This document shows positions 1-6,936 of a stretch of 10,736 nt of DNA, in pieces (the first letter of the stretch is position 1; each line of letters begins with the position of its first letter). Position numbers and translations under genes: made by a program. Under the pieces are notes generated by a model, which was not told the DNA's origin, ran no database searches, and was given only the letters and a program-made list of their open reading frames with translations. Source of the DNA: CAYWNK01 sp047639615. GTDB lineage: Bacteria > Planctomycetota > UBA1135 > GCA-002686595. Location: NCBI GenBank assembly GCA_047639615.1, contig JBLIOL010000194.1:1-10736 (forward strand). The letters run 5' to 3'.

Positions 1-40
1 TTCTGTCGGCTATTCGGGCCATGTAGCCAGGGCGCGAGCC

Positions 41-206
41 CCAGGGGCGTGCCGCACATAGCCGAACTTGCCAGCCACGCGCCCTAATCCGCGATGCTGC
101 GTTGCACCACCCCCCAAGTAGCTACGGTTATGGGGGGGGGACGCGCCTTGCCTCGCGAGAAATGGCACATGCCTCGCAAGCTCTGCTATGCGCGACAAGC
201 TCCTAG
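41..206. repeat. 166-bp imperfect palindromic element, copy A
   Basis: The segment folds on itself about a centre at 123.5 without any gap. Outer arms 41-74 and 173-206 match at 26 of 34 positions. The next stretch, 75-97 against 150-172, matches at 14 of 23. An inner C-run (107-115) faces a G-run (132-140) at 8 of 9. The loop is about 14 bases. The element aligns along its whole length to copy B at 5247-5413 with a one-base difference in length. Shared islands in the same order are acttg, gctgcgttgc, ccccccaa, tagc, tatggg and cgccttg. It ends in CTAG, as copy B does at both ends. No open frame inside looks coding. It could be a small non-autonomous mobile element, a REP-like repeat or a structured RNA; the sequence does not decide. 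Confidence 0.7.
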
Positions 207-248
207 GCGGGGTCGCGGCCAAGCTCGGCTGATCCGGGCGAAGGGCGC

Positions 249-1325
249 TTGGAGTCCACCGCTCTTAGCCTGTATTCTCTGCATCGACAGCAGCCCTGCA
301 GGGTGCATGAAATCTTGCGTACCCTGAATCGCCAGGTCCGAGTCGAGCCTGAACCAGTGAGAGCAAACGATCTAGAGGCTTCCGTGCCCGTCAGCGTAAT
401 CGTGACGGCCTGCGCGGATTCGGACGCCCTGCGCACAACCCTGCGCGAGGTGACTCGTCAGGCGCGCGCAGCGGGTGGTGATTGCTGCTTGGTGGTCAAC
501 ACCGCGCGCGATGCTATGTCCGCATCCAGCCGCGACGCCCTGGGTTGCTTGGTCGACAGCTTGATCTTCGAGGAGAAGCCCGGCAAGTCGAACGCGTTGA
601 ACGCGGCCATCGCAGAAGTCCCTGGTCGCGTCGTCGCCTTCACCGATGATGACGCGTCTCCCTCGGCCTCCTGGCTGCAGCACCTACTGGCCGCTTTCGA
701 TGTGAGCGAGGGACCCGCTGATGCGCCGGTCGTCGGGGTCGGTGGCCCCGTGCTGCCCGTGCTCCCGCGTGAGACCACACCCGGTTGGTATCGGCGCTTC
801 CTGGGTCGTGTACCGACCTCTTTCCTGGGGCCGAAGCAGCACCTCGGCAATCAGTCCAAGGACTATGAGTTGGCCCCCGGTTCAGATCTTGGGAGCGTAC
901 CGCTGGGCGCGAACTGTGCTTGGTTGCGGAGCAGCTTGTTGCAGTATCCCTACCGACCTGAACTCGGGCCCAATCGGGACACCGGTATGCGCGGAGGCGA
1001 AGACACCTGCTTGGCCTTGCAGGTGATGAGCGCGGGTGGGCGGGTGCGCTACGAACCCATGGCGCGCGTCTATCATCCGGTGGATCCCCGCCGCATGACT
1101 CGGGATTACGCCCTGGAGGGACATCGAATCAATGCGATCGAGTACGTCCACCTACTGAGCATCTTGGGCTGGAATTTGCCTACCCGAGGTGAGCTCGAGC
1201 AGGAGATCGAGAAGGCTCAGTTGGGCGTGCTCAATCGACTGCTCGGCGGCGCTGATTGGATTCTCCGCAAGCGCATGCGCTGCAAATTCTTTCAAACAGT
1301 CTTGGCGGAAGCGCACGGCGGATGA
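249..1325 (+). CDS. Family 2 glycosyltransferase (GT-A fold)
   Basis: Cytoplasmic or membrane-associated enzyme expected to move a sugar from a nucleotide-sugar onto a glycan acceptor; donor and acceptor cannot be read from sequence. The GT2 domain starts near residue 46 with a VPVSVIVTA strand. It continues with EKPGKSNALN (109-118), the metal/nucleotide-binding TDDD at 132-135 and the acceptor-side GGED at 249-252, which normally supplies the catalytic acid residue. A RVYHP segment follows. No transmembrane helix is visible, so it is not a processive synthase type. The start is uncertain: TTG at 249 is the first start after the in-frame stop at 204-206, which lies inside the upstream repeat. 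GTG at 357 (residue 37) would leave a tighter domain start. Its stop overlaps the next GT2 gene by four bases, indicating translational coupling. Confidence 0.88.
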   Translation: MESTALSLYSLHRQQPCRVHEILRTLNRQVRVEPEPVRANDLEASVPVSVIVTACADSDALRTTLREVTRQARAAGGDCCLVVNTARDAMSASSRDALGCLVDSLIFEEKPGKSNALNAAIAEVPGRVVAFTDDDASPSASWLQHLLAAFDVSEGPADAPVVGVGGPVLPVLPRETTPGWYRRFLGRVPTSFLGPKQHLGNQSKDYELAPGSDLGSVPLGANCAWLRSSLLQYPYRPELGPNRDTGMRGGEDTCLALQVMSAGGRVRYEPMARVYHPVDPRRMTRDYALEGHRINAIEYVHLLSILGWNLPTRGELEQEIEKAQLGVLNRLLGGADWILRKRMRCKFFQTVLAEAHGG

Positions 1326-1951
1326 GTACACGCCGGCTAAGCGGCGTCGTTGCCTGCCTGAACAATGAGGACACCATCGGTTTGGTGGTGAACAAGCTCG
1401 TCGATGTTTGCGACGAGGTCATCGTTGTGGATGGTGGCAGTCAAGATTGCACGCTGGAGCGCGCATTGGTGCACGACTCCGTGCGTCTCTATGAGCAGCC
1501 GCGAGCAAGCAGCACCGCCGAGCTGCGCAACTTCGGTTTCGATCAGTGCTCCTGGGATTGGATCCTGGTGGTGGACGCGGACGAATTGCTGGGTGGAATG
1601 ACTCGCGCTGCGCTGGGCAAGGTCACCGGCCTTCCGGTCATGAAGTGGTTCAGCTTCCCGCGCTATCGGGTGGTCGAGCGAGCCGGTGAGCTTCACTACC
1701 TATCCGACCCGGCGCATTTTCCCGATCGGCAGATCAGGCTCTTTCGGAACCTCCCTAGCTTTCGCTACGCGCTTTCGGATGGGGCGACTCCTCCCGTTTT
1801 CCTGAAGCGAACGGGTGTTGGGCTGCCGCTGCGGAAGCCGCAGCTATTCCAATTTGGTGTCCCGTTGCAGGACCATGAGGGCGCGAGTGCACCCTTGCCT
1901 GAGGTGTCGCCGCTCTTGCTCGACCAACTGCGCGGCGGCAAATCGGGCTGA
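1322..1951 (+). CDS. Family 2 glycosyltransferase, WaaE/KdtX-like
   Basis: The start is ATG at 1322, inside the ATGA overlap with the preceding glycosyltransferase; a longer frame upstream only reads through that gene. The 209-residue product has the short GT2 layout: LSGVVACLNNE at the N-terminus, VVDGGSQDCT (35-44), RNFGF followed by DWILVVDADE (79-88) with the DxD metal site, and PDRQIRLFRN near 135. The order RNFG...DW..VVDADE and later RQIRLFR is characteristic of the WaaE/KdtX/LgtF-type beta-glycosyltransferases that decorate lipopolysaccharide cores, though such members are usually somewhat longer. It therefore probably modifies a cell-surface glycan together with its coupled neighbour. 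Acceptor is unknown. No membrane segment is seen. Confidence 0.88.
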   Translation: MSTRRLSGVVACLNNEDTIGLVVNKLVDVCDEVIVVDGGSQDCTLERALVHDSVRLYEQPRASSTAELRNFGFDQCSWDWILVVDADELLGGMTRAALGKVTGLPVMKWFSFPRYRVVERAGELHYLSDPAHFPDRQIRLFRNLPSFRYALSDGATPPVFLKRTGVGLPLRKPQLFQFGVPLQDHEGASAPLPEVSPLLLDQLRGGKSG

Positions 1952-1959
1952 GCGCCGCG
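1931..1959 (+). other. Hairpin across the stop codon of the second glycosyltransferase
   Basis: CGCGGCG at 1931-1937 pairs perfectly with CGCCGCG at 1953-1959 around a 15-base loop that contains the end of the gene and its TGA (1949-1951). There is no T-run after it, so it is not a standard intrinsic terminator. It could slow 3' decay or partly separate the glycosyltransferase pair from the M23 gene 48 bases downstream. In GC-rich DNA such a stem may also be chance. Confidence 0.25.
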
Positions 1960-1999
1960 GGCCCCTATACTTGGAAGCGTTCGAACCCTGAACGATCCC

Positions 2000-3883
2000 A
2001 TGCTAAAGCCCACCATCCTGGCCATCCTTGCGTTGGCCGCACCTCTCGCCGCCCAACCTCTCGCCGCCCAGGGGGTCAGCCCCGAGGGGCGCTTGCTCCG
2101 CAGTGACTCCAGAGCCCGTGTGCATTCCCCCGGTGGGATGGCCAGTGCCGAGGTCCTGAACGCACGCGGGGGTGTGCATGCTCTGCGCGGCGATGTACTC
2201 GTGCGGCGTGAGGGAGGAGCTGCGCTGCGCGTGGCGAATGTGCTGGGCGATGGTTTTCTGGTGACGGACGCGGGCGAGCTTGTGGCGCTGCATGCGGGCC
2301 ACCGGAGCAGTCATGTGAGTGTGAGTGTCTATGGAACGCCGGGCCAAGAGCGCTACTCCTTCGACGTGCCGAGTCTGCGTGATGTGACGCTCGGGAGCGA
2401 TAGCCGCAGCATGCTCTACGGCGCTGGCCGCGATGTGCTGGAAGTGGACTTGGCCACGGGCCGGCGTATCTGGCTCGGGGAGTGGGCGCGCTTCGCCGGG
2501 GGGCCGCAGGGATTGACCGCGGGCACCGAGATCGGGCAGCCCACATCCTTGGTGGTGCGCCAGGGCCGGCGCGTGATAAGCCGTTTGGATATGTCTGCTC
2601 CTATCGAGCAGCTGGCCTTCGATCCAAGCGGCGAAGCTCTCTACTTGCGCACGAATACCTCCTTGCTACGCCTCGCCGCGCCCTTCGACGGGCAAGCCAA
2701 GGAACTCCAGCGCGCCGCTCCGGGCGCACAGCTGCGCGATCTATGGGTGACCTCTGATGGAGTACGCTTGGGCGTGAGCCAGCTCTCGCCCAGCGGTCAG
2801 CGCCGCGGCAGCGTGCTGCTGCAGAGCGCGGGTGCGGGCTTCCGACTCCTCACCCAAAGCGCAAGTGCGCCGACCACCGCGGCCAACCTGGAGCCTGTAC
2901 CCCTGGGTTCGATCCAGTGGCCCTTGGCTCCTATGGGTCCGTACGGCATTGGCAACACCTACGGCGAGTACCAGCGCTATGGCAACACGCCGTACCTACA
3001 CCCGGGGATCGATGTCTTCGGCAACGACCTTCAACCGGTCTACTCCGTATCGAGCGGCGTGGTGAAAGCGGTGCTCACCACGAGCGGCTCCTACCACTGG
3101 CGCGTGGCCATCGCCCCGGCCAGCTCGGGTACGAGCGAGGGCTACCTCTACGCGCACTTGGATCAGCCCACCATCGCCGTGCAGGTGGGGGATGTGATCA
3201 CAGTTGGGCAGTACCTAGGCGATCTCGTGCCCTGGCCCGTGAGCGGCTTCACGCACACGCACTTCGCGCGCATCGAATCCAGCGGCAATCAGTGGTTTGG
3301 GGATTGGCTCTGCACCACCAACCCGCACATGGAGCTGTATCCCAAGCTCGACAGCGCTGCGCCGCAGTTTGAGTCGGCCGTGGGTAATCAGCTCTTCGCC
3401 TTCACCGCGAATCAGAGCTCGAACTATCAGAATCCAAGCGCTTTGGTCGGCGCCGTGGATGTGATCGCGCACGTGTCGGACATCATCGAGACCAGCTACG
3501 AGTGCGCGGTCCAAGGCCTGCGCTACTCGATCCACCCCGCTGGCGATCCCAACAATCCCGTCGTGCCCGAACGCCTGGCCTTCCACGCCGACATGGCCCT
3601 CGACACCTACCAGAACGGGCCCATCGATCCCTTCCTGGTGGACTTGCTCTACAAGCAAGACTCCACCTGCCAGACCGAAGGCGACTACGGCAGTCGCGAG
3701 TTCTTCCACATCCTGACCAATTCCAACGGCGACGAGGTCTACAGCGCCAGCGATTTGAACGAGGCCTGGGACACGAACTTGCTGTCGGACGGTGACTACG
3801 TCATCGTGGTCACCGCTTGGGATGTCGCGGGGAACTCGACCACGGCCTCCATGACAGTGACCACCGCAAACGGCAATCCCTAA
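2000..3883 (+). CDS. Exported M23 (LytM-type) zinc metallopeptidase homologue with propeller-like N-terminal region
   Basis: Residues 1-24 form a signal peptide (positive N-terminus, Leu/Ala core, AxA-like end), so the 627-residue protein is exported. Residues about 30-290 consist of short beta-rich repeats typical of a WD40/PQQ-like propeller. Residues about 300-430 are an M23 domain with the full LytM residue set: zinc ligands H334 and D338 (HPGID) and H421, plus catalytic-type H386 (YAHLD) and H419 (HTH). M23 enzymes cut peptide cross-links of peptidoglycan or other glycine-rich peptides, so an active peptidase in the periplasm or outside the cell is likely; the target is unknown. The last 180 residues look like an Ig/bacterial adhesion-type beta domain ending in DYVIVVTAWDVAGNS. 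It lies 48 bases after the glycosyltransferases. The ATG has no clear Shine-Dalgarno. Confidence 0.85.
   Translation: MLKPTILAILALAAPLAAQPLAAQGVSPEGRLLRSDSRARVHSPGGMASAEVLNARGGVHALRGDVLVRREGGAALRVANVLGDGFLVTDAGELVALHAGHRSSHVSVSVYGTPGQERYSFDVPSLRDVTLGSDSRSMLYGAGRDVLEVDLATGRRIWLGEWARFAGGPQGLTAGTEIGQPTSLVVRQGRRVISRLDMSAPIEQLAFDPSGEALYLRTNTSLLRLAAPFDGQAKELQRAAPGAQLRDLWVTSDGVRLGVSQLSPSGQRRGSVLLQSAGAGFRLLTQSASAPTTAANLEPVPLGSIQWPLAPMGPYGIGNTYGEYQRYGNTPYLHPGIDVFGNDLQPVYSVSSGVVKAVLTTSGSYHWRVAIAPASSGTSEGYLYAHLDQPTIAVQVGDVITVGQYLGDLVPWPVSGFTHTHFARIESSGNQWFGDWLCTTNPHMELYPKLDSAAPQFESAVGNQLFAFTANQSSNYQNPSALVGAVDVIAHVSDIIETSYECAVQGLRYSIHPAGDPNNPVVPERLAFHADMALDTYQNGPIDPFLVDLLYKQDSTCQTEGDYGSREFFHILTNSNGDEVYSASDLNEAWDTNLLSDGDYVIVVTAWDVAGNSTTASMTVTTANGNP
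2041..2070 (+). repeat. Perfect 15-bp tandem duplication in the signal peptide
   Basis: The unit acctctcgccgccca occurs twice head to tail (2041-2055, 2056-2070). In the M23 protein it encodes PLAAQ-PLAAQ, so the signal-peptidase region carries two successive candidate cleavage ends. It is in frame and probably neutral, arising by slippage. Confidence 0.9.
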
Positions 3884-3897
3884 GATCGCGACCAACT

Positions 3898-4284
3898 ATG
3901 GACGACTCGAGCCTCATGCACCTGGCGCGCGAATATCAAGAGCGCGCCTTTTGTCCCTACTCCAAATTCAGGGTGGGGGCCGTGTTGCTCGACGAGTCAG
4001 GCGGCGTGCACGGCGGCTGCAATGTGGAGAACGCCAGCTACGGCCTGACGGTCTGCGCCGAGCGCGTCGCCATCCAGTCAGCCATCGCCGCGGGCGTGCG
4101 CAAGTTCACCACCATGGCCTTGGTGTGCGACGCAGATGGCCCAGTCGCGCCCTGCGGTGCCTGCCGCCAAGTGCTCGCGGAATTCGCTCCGGATCTGCGC
4201 CTCTTGTGCGCCGGTCAAGACGGTGAAGTACGTGAATGGCGTCTCTCCGAGCTCCTGCCCGGGCGCTTCGAACTAGGCGAGTAA
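3898..4284 (+). CDS. cdd: Cytidine deaminase
   Basis: Zinc-dependent cytoplasmic enzyme of pyrimidine salvage that converts cytidine and deoxycytidine to uridine and deoxyuridine. The 128-residue length is that of the short homotetrameric class. All key residues are present: F24 in the YSKFRVGA segment, substrate-binding N42 and E44 (CNVENASYG), the zinc/catalytic motif C53-A-E55, and P85-C86-G-A-C89 providing the other two zinc cysteines. E55 is the proton shuttle. The start is the ATG at 3898, which gives the family's normal N-terminus; the frame is open further upstream but only inside the M23 gene. It follows the M23 stop by 14 bases and is probably co-transcribed, although the two functions are unrelated. 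Confidence 0.96.
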   Translation: MDDSSLMHLAREYQERAFCPYSKFRVGAVLLDESGGVHGGCNVENASYGLTVCAERVAIQSAIAAGVRKFTTMALVCDADGPVAPCGACRQVLAEFAPDLRLLCAGQDGEVREWRLSELLPGRFELGE

Positions 4285-4289
4285 CCGTA

Positions 4290-4320
4290 CGTCGGCTAGC
4301 GGCAGAGCGGTGCGCCGACG
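4290..4320. terminator. Candidate hairpin between convergent genes
   Basis: CGTCGGC (4290-4296) and GCCGACG (4314-4320) form a perfect 7-bp stem with a 17-base loop, five bases after the cytidine deaminase stop. On the other side the methyltransferase ends at 4343. The position fits a bidirectional terminator, but neither strand shows a following T-run, so Rho-type or processing roles are equally possible. Confidence 0.35.
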
Positions 4321-4342
4321 CAGCAACGCTAGGCACGATCGG

Positions 4343-4999
4343 CTAGCAAATCCGTGGGGAGGCAAATCTAACGAAGTGCTCCCAGTCGCGCCCCGTGGGC
4401 TTGTCGGGCACGCGCAGCACAACCATGTTGGTGGCAGGAGCCAGGCGGCGCAGTCTTCGCAGGGCCTTGCGCTTCCACCTCCGCAATTTCCAGTGCTCCG
4501 GATCGTCGCCAAACTCTGCATCCACAACCAACCCTAGGTCCTTGATGAAGAAGTCGACCGCGGCCCGCACCGAAGGCATCCACGTGTCGTCGACAGCAAT
4601 CAAGCCGCCGGGTCGAATAAGCCGGAGCATGTAGAAGATGTCGATGAAGGCTGAGTCGAACTTGTGGTCGCCATCGACGAAGCCGAAATCGAATTGGGAC
4701 CCGGCCTCCAAGAGGCGTGGTAGCACGAGCTCTGAACCCTGCTCGTGGCAATGGAGTCGCTCACCCACACCCGCCAGATCGAAGAGATGGCGGCCAGCCG
4801 AGTGCCAGCGGCGTTCCTCAAAAGGATCCATGGCTATGTGATTTGCAGCTTCAGGACGCCCTTCCGCCGTCGCGTTGGCCAAACCCGCGCGATGAATCAG
4901 GAGCCCAGAAATGCCCATGGCAAATCCGGTCTCGATGGTCTTCACAGCTCCGCTCTTTCTTACAAGCTTGTCTAGAGCCTCGCCCTGTTCGCGGCGCAT
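4343..4999 (-). CDS. Class I SAM-dependent methyltransferase (Methyltransf_24-like)
   Basis: Predicted to transfer a methyl group from S-adenosylmethionine to an unidentified substrate. Numbered from the ATG at 4999: motif I is IETGFAMGISGLLI (22-35), an acidic strand end follows at D58, then DFGFVDGDHKF (104-114) and IRPGGLIAVDDTW (128-140). That is the Rossmann-fold order of the Methyltransf_24 group often found with surface-glycan genes. A basic stretch (RRWKRKALRRLRR) lies near 173-185. The true start is unclear. The same frame continues upstream for 46 sensible codons (5000-5137) to a TAG at 5138-5140, and the added residues, including TSFDINPVGM, read like a natural N-terminus. They contain no ATG, GTG or TTG; only a CTG at 5069-5071. 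The gene may use a rare start or be 5'-damaged. It is convergent with cytidine deaminase. Confidence 0.8.
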   Translation of the reverse strand: MRREQGEALDKLVRKSGAVKTIETGFAMGISGLLIHRAGLANATAEGRPEAANHIAMDPFEERRWHSAGRHLFDLAGVGERLHCHEQGSELVLPRLLEAGSQFDFGFVDGDHKFDSAFIDIFYMLRLIRPGGLIAVDDTWMPSVRAAVDFFIKDLGLVVDAEFGDDPEHWKLRRWKRKALRRLRRLAPATNMVVLRVPDKPTGRDWEHFVRFASPRIC

Positions 5000-5191
5000 T
5001 CCTACGGGGTTTATATCGAAGCTCGTGCCATCCGCAGCCTCGACCGTGCCGCTCTCGTAGCAGTTGGCCAGAACTTGATCGATCGCTTGAGTCGTATTGG
5101 GGACTGTCTTCTGTTGATCGAGATCCGCTAGACGATTCTATTCGAGCCCATCGGCTTCGAGAAGCGGCGCGTCGCGTTGTCCTTGTGCTGC

Positions 5192-5211
5192 GAGTTGGGA
5201 TATTCCAACTC
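5192..5211. promoter_or_regulatory. 20-bp near-palindrome upstream of the methyltransferase
   Basis: gagttgggatattccaactc is symmetric except for one pair near the centre (G opposite T). It lies 52-71 bases upstream of the first codon of the open methyltransferase frame on the minus strand, where a dimeric repressor or activator could bind. No promoter boxes are convincing, and it may instead be a small hairpin. Confidence 0.35.
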
Positions 5212-5246
5212 CGCACTGGTGCATCGCGGCGAACAAGAAGCGCGCT

Positions 5247-5413
5247 CTAGCAGCCCGCTTAAAAAACAGCGACTTGTCGCTCGGCTCCCACGAAGCGCCT
5301 GGCTGCGTTGCCAGAACCCCCCAATAGCCACCACTATGGGCGGAACCTATCGCCTTGCTAGACGATCCGTGGAAACCAATCGCTGGGCCGCTGTTTTTTA
5401 AGCGGCCTGCTAG
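5247..5413. repeat. 167-bp imperfect palindromic element, copy B
   Basis: The element is symmetric about 5330 with no gaps. Outer arms 5247-5271 and 5389-5413 match at 24 of 25 bases, including an A6/T6 run, and both ends are CTAG. The adjoining 5272-5303 against 5357-5388 match at 19 of 32; ten of the 13 mismatches are transitions. After an unpaired bubble, 5317-5323 pairs with 5337-5343 at 6 of 7. It is a full-length homologue of copy A (41-206), offset by 5206 bases in the left half and 5207 in the right. No target-site duplication is evident. No transposase is nearby, so if mobile it is non-autonomous; a folded RNA or single-strand DNA structure is an alternative. Confidence 0.75.
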
Positions 5414-5581
5414 GGCCTGGGGTGTCCGACCGGAATTCCTGACAATGTCGTAAGCGTCGCGCCCTGCTGCAGGGACGCAGTAGGTCGCTGCGGAACACCG
5501 CGCGATCACGGCTACGTGAGGCCATCCAGAGTTCTCGCGGTAGAGCCCAAGCGGATTGGACGAGCTTGGCACATACTCCTC

Positions 5582-6093
5582 CTACCGCTTGATGGAGGTA
5601 TCGGGTACCAAGTCCTGGCCATTCACCGAGACCTCAAAGGTCCTTGAGTAGGAGGGGGCTGGCCGCTCATCAACGGCCTTTACAACGAATTGGCCGGGAG
5701 TGACTGCGATGGAGGCGTGCTCTTGAGCATCGACAATACTCAGCGCATGCCAACGACCAGGCTCCCCATCGCCATGGGACCGCATCCATTCGACGGACAC
5801 GCCGGGCAGGGCCTTCAGCGTTTCTTGCTCAATGACCGAAATGCGGACATCTGGCTGCGATGGATGGCTTGCATATCGGCAGCTCTCGTGATGGCGGAGC
5901 CGACGGGTGAAACGAAAACGCTGAGCTCGGCGAAATCGTCGCCTTCCGGCATAAGCAGTTCGCCGCCGATCGCACCATTCGACACGCTAACCCCGCCTTG
6001 GATATCGATGTCCACGTGGGCGATCTCGTGGGGCCGGAGGTCGCGGTCTCCTGGCTCCGCCAGCATGGGGGCATCGGTGCCCGCCCCCCCCAA
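5582..6093 (-). pseudogene. Frameshifted, truncated remnant of a carboxypeptidase-regulatory-like domain protein
   Basis: Two minus-strand frames form one sensible protein. The upstream part (6093 to about 5880) reads GDRDLRPHEIAHVDIDIQGG and later LLMPEGDDFAELSVFVSP, then becomes nonsense after AADMQA and stops at 5815. The downstream part, in the next frame from about 5870, reads QPDVRISVIEQETLKALPG, then SVEWMRSHGDGEPGRWHAL and TPGQFVVKAVD, and stops at 5582. The wording resembles CarboxypepD_reg/transthyretin-like beta domains found in large exported planctomycete proteins. The N-terminal part is missing: the frame begins only 20 bases from the peroxiredoxin stop and has no signal peptide or convincing start (a TTG at 6091-6093). 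A single-base indel between about 5845 and 5890 would explain the frame change. A sequencing error could mimic the shift but not the missing 5' end. Confidence 0.65.
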
Positions 6094-6102
6094 GTGGGGA
6101 GG
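6085..6102 (-). terminator. Candidate hairpin after the peroxiredoxin gene
   Basis: On the minus strand CCTCCCC, loop ACTT and GGGGGGG form a 7-bp stem with one T-G wobble, about 11 bases after the peroxiredoxin stop. On the plus strand the same pair is an A-C mismatch, so the stem is better formed in minus-strand RNA. There is no U-run, so the call is tentative. Confidence 0.3.
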
Positions 6103-6113
6103 ACGTTGATGGG

Positions 6114-6764
6114 CTAGCTCTTGACCGGGGTCGCGGAGGGCTGCGCCGTTGTTCGTAGGTAAGGCTTGATGGTCTTGAAGCCAGCGGGGAACTTGGTCTT
6201 GGCCTCCTCGTCGCTAACGGTGGGGACGATGATCACGTCCTCACCGTCCTTCCAGTTGGCTGGCGTGGCTACTTGATGCACTGAGGTGAGCTGTAGGGCA
6301 TCGACGACCCGTAGGATTTCGTCGAAGTTACGGCCCGTGGCGGCCGGGTAGGTGATCGTCAACTTGACTTTCTTATCCGGGCCGATGATGAAGACAGAGC
6401 GCACCGTGAAGGTGTTGTCTGCATTCGGGTGGATCATGTCGTACATGTTGGCCACCTTGGACTCGGGGTCTGCGAGCAGAGGGAAATTGAGGGCGGTGCC
6501 CTGTGTCTCCTCGATGTCTTTTGCCCAACCCTTGTGATCCTCGAGCTGATCGACCGAGAGGCCGATGATCTTTACGTCACGCTTGTCGAACTCCGGCTTC
6601 ATGCGAGCGGCTGTTCCTAGCTCCGTGGTGCAAACGGGGGTGTAGTCCTTAGGATGACTGAACAGAATACACCAGGAATCACCCATCCATTCGTGGAAGT
6701 TGATTGTGCCGATTGTGGATTCTGCGCTGAAGTCAGGAGCTGTATCTCCGAGTCGAATGGCCAT
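6114..6764 (-). CDS. 1-Cys peroxiredoxin (Prx6 type)
   Basis: Cytoplasmic thiol peroxidase that reduces hydrogen peroxide and alkyl hydroperoxides. The 216 residues are the normal Prx6 length, including the long C-terminal dimerisation region absent from typical 2-Cys enzymes. The catalytic triplet is intact: P38, T42 and peroxidatic C45 in HPKDYTPVCTTE, with R122 in TVRSVFIIGP. The only other cysteine is C32, next to W31, and there is no C-terminal resolving cysteine, so an external thiol reductant is expected. The C-terminal landmark VATPANWKDGEDVIIVPTVS is clear. ATG at 6764 gives the canonical MAIRLGDTAPDF start; no Shine-Dalgarno is visible. The gene seems to stand alone: 350 or more bases separate it from its neighbours other than the remnant just downstream. 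No OxyR-like gene is nearby. Confidence 0.96.
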   Translation of the reverse strand: MAIRLGDTAPDFSAESTIGTINFHEWMGDSWCILFSHPKDYTPVCTTELGTAARMKPEFDKRDVKIIGLSVDQLEDHKGWAKDIEETQGTALNFPLLADPESKVANMYDMIHPNADNTFTVRSVFIIGPDKKVKLTITYPAATGRNFDEILRVVDALQLTSVHQVATPANWKDGEDVIIVPTVSDEEAKTKFPAGFKTIKPYLRTTAQPSATPVKS

Positions 6765-6936
6765 GTCGATTTGTCTTTTTGGTGGTCAGAGTGTGGGGGG
6801 TGTTATCAGCAGTCCGCTGAGCACAATGCCTGTGGTTCAGGGCGCCTAACAGTCTACTTCAAGCGTACGTGATTCACCATTCGTGCAGTCAATTTTGGAG
6901 GCGTTGGACAGTGATTGCTCGCCCTTAGTCCGCGCC

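Larger units (their letters stand above)
5141..5581. other. Gene-free spacer with palindromic repeat
   Basis: About 440 bases lie between the methyltransferase frame and the upstream gene remnant. The spacer holds a near-palindrome (5192-5211) and the 167-bp element copy B (5247-5413). A minus-strand frame of 144 codons (5138-5572, GTG start) crosses it. That frame runs straight through both arms of the repeat, matches no family I know and shows weak third-base bias, so I do not call it a gene. AGGAGGAG is present at 5576-5583 on the minus strand, but only 1-3 bases before possible starts, which is too close for normal use. Confidence 0.5.

Noticed and set aside
94..327. 77-codon plus-strand frame ahead of the first glycosyltransferase
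   Set aside because: It begins inside palindromic copy A, has arginine/proline-rich chance composition and overlaps the glycosyltransferase start.
3215..3895. 226-codon minus-strand open frame
   Set aside because: It lies opposite the M23 gene, which has intact active-site motifs; the frame is low-complexity Val/Gly/His-rich, as expected from the complement of biased codons.
5138..5572. 144-codon minus-strand open frame with a GTG start
   Set aside because: It passes through both arms of the palindromic repeat, has no recognisable domain and its purine-rich box is too close to the start; likely open by chance in GC-rich DNA.
6075..6110. Possible third copy of the palindromic repeat, because of its C-run followed by caagt
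   Set aside because: Only the short C-run resembles copies A and B; none of the other islands is present and the surrounding bases read as the gene remnant.
6844..6909. Integron attC-like ends: GCCTAAC (6844-6850) and GTTGGAC (6903-6909), 66 bases apart
   Set aside because: The inner L boxes do not pair, the end boxes are poorly complementary, no integrase is in the window and no other gene here is followed by such a site.
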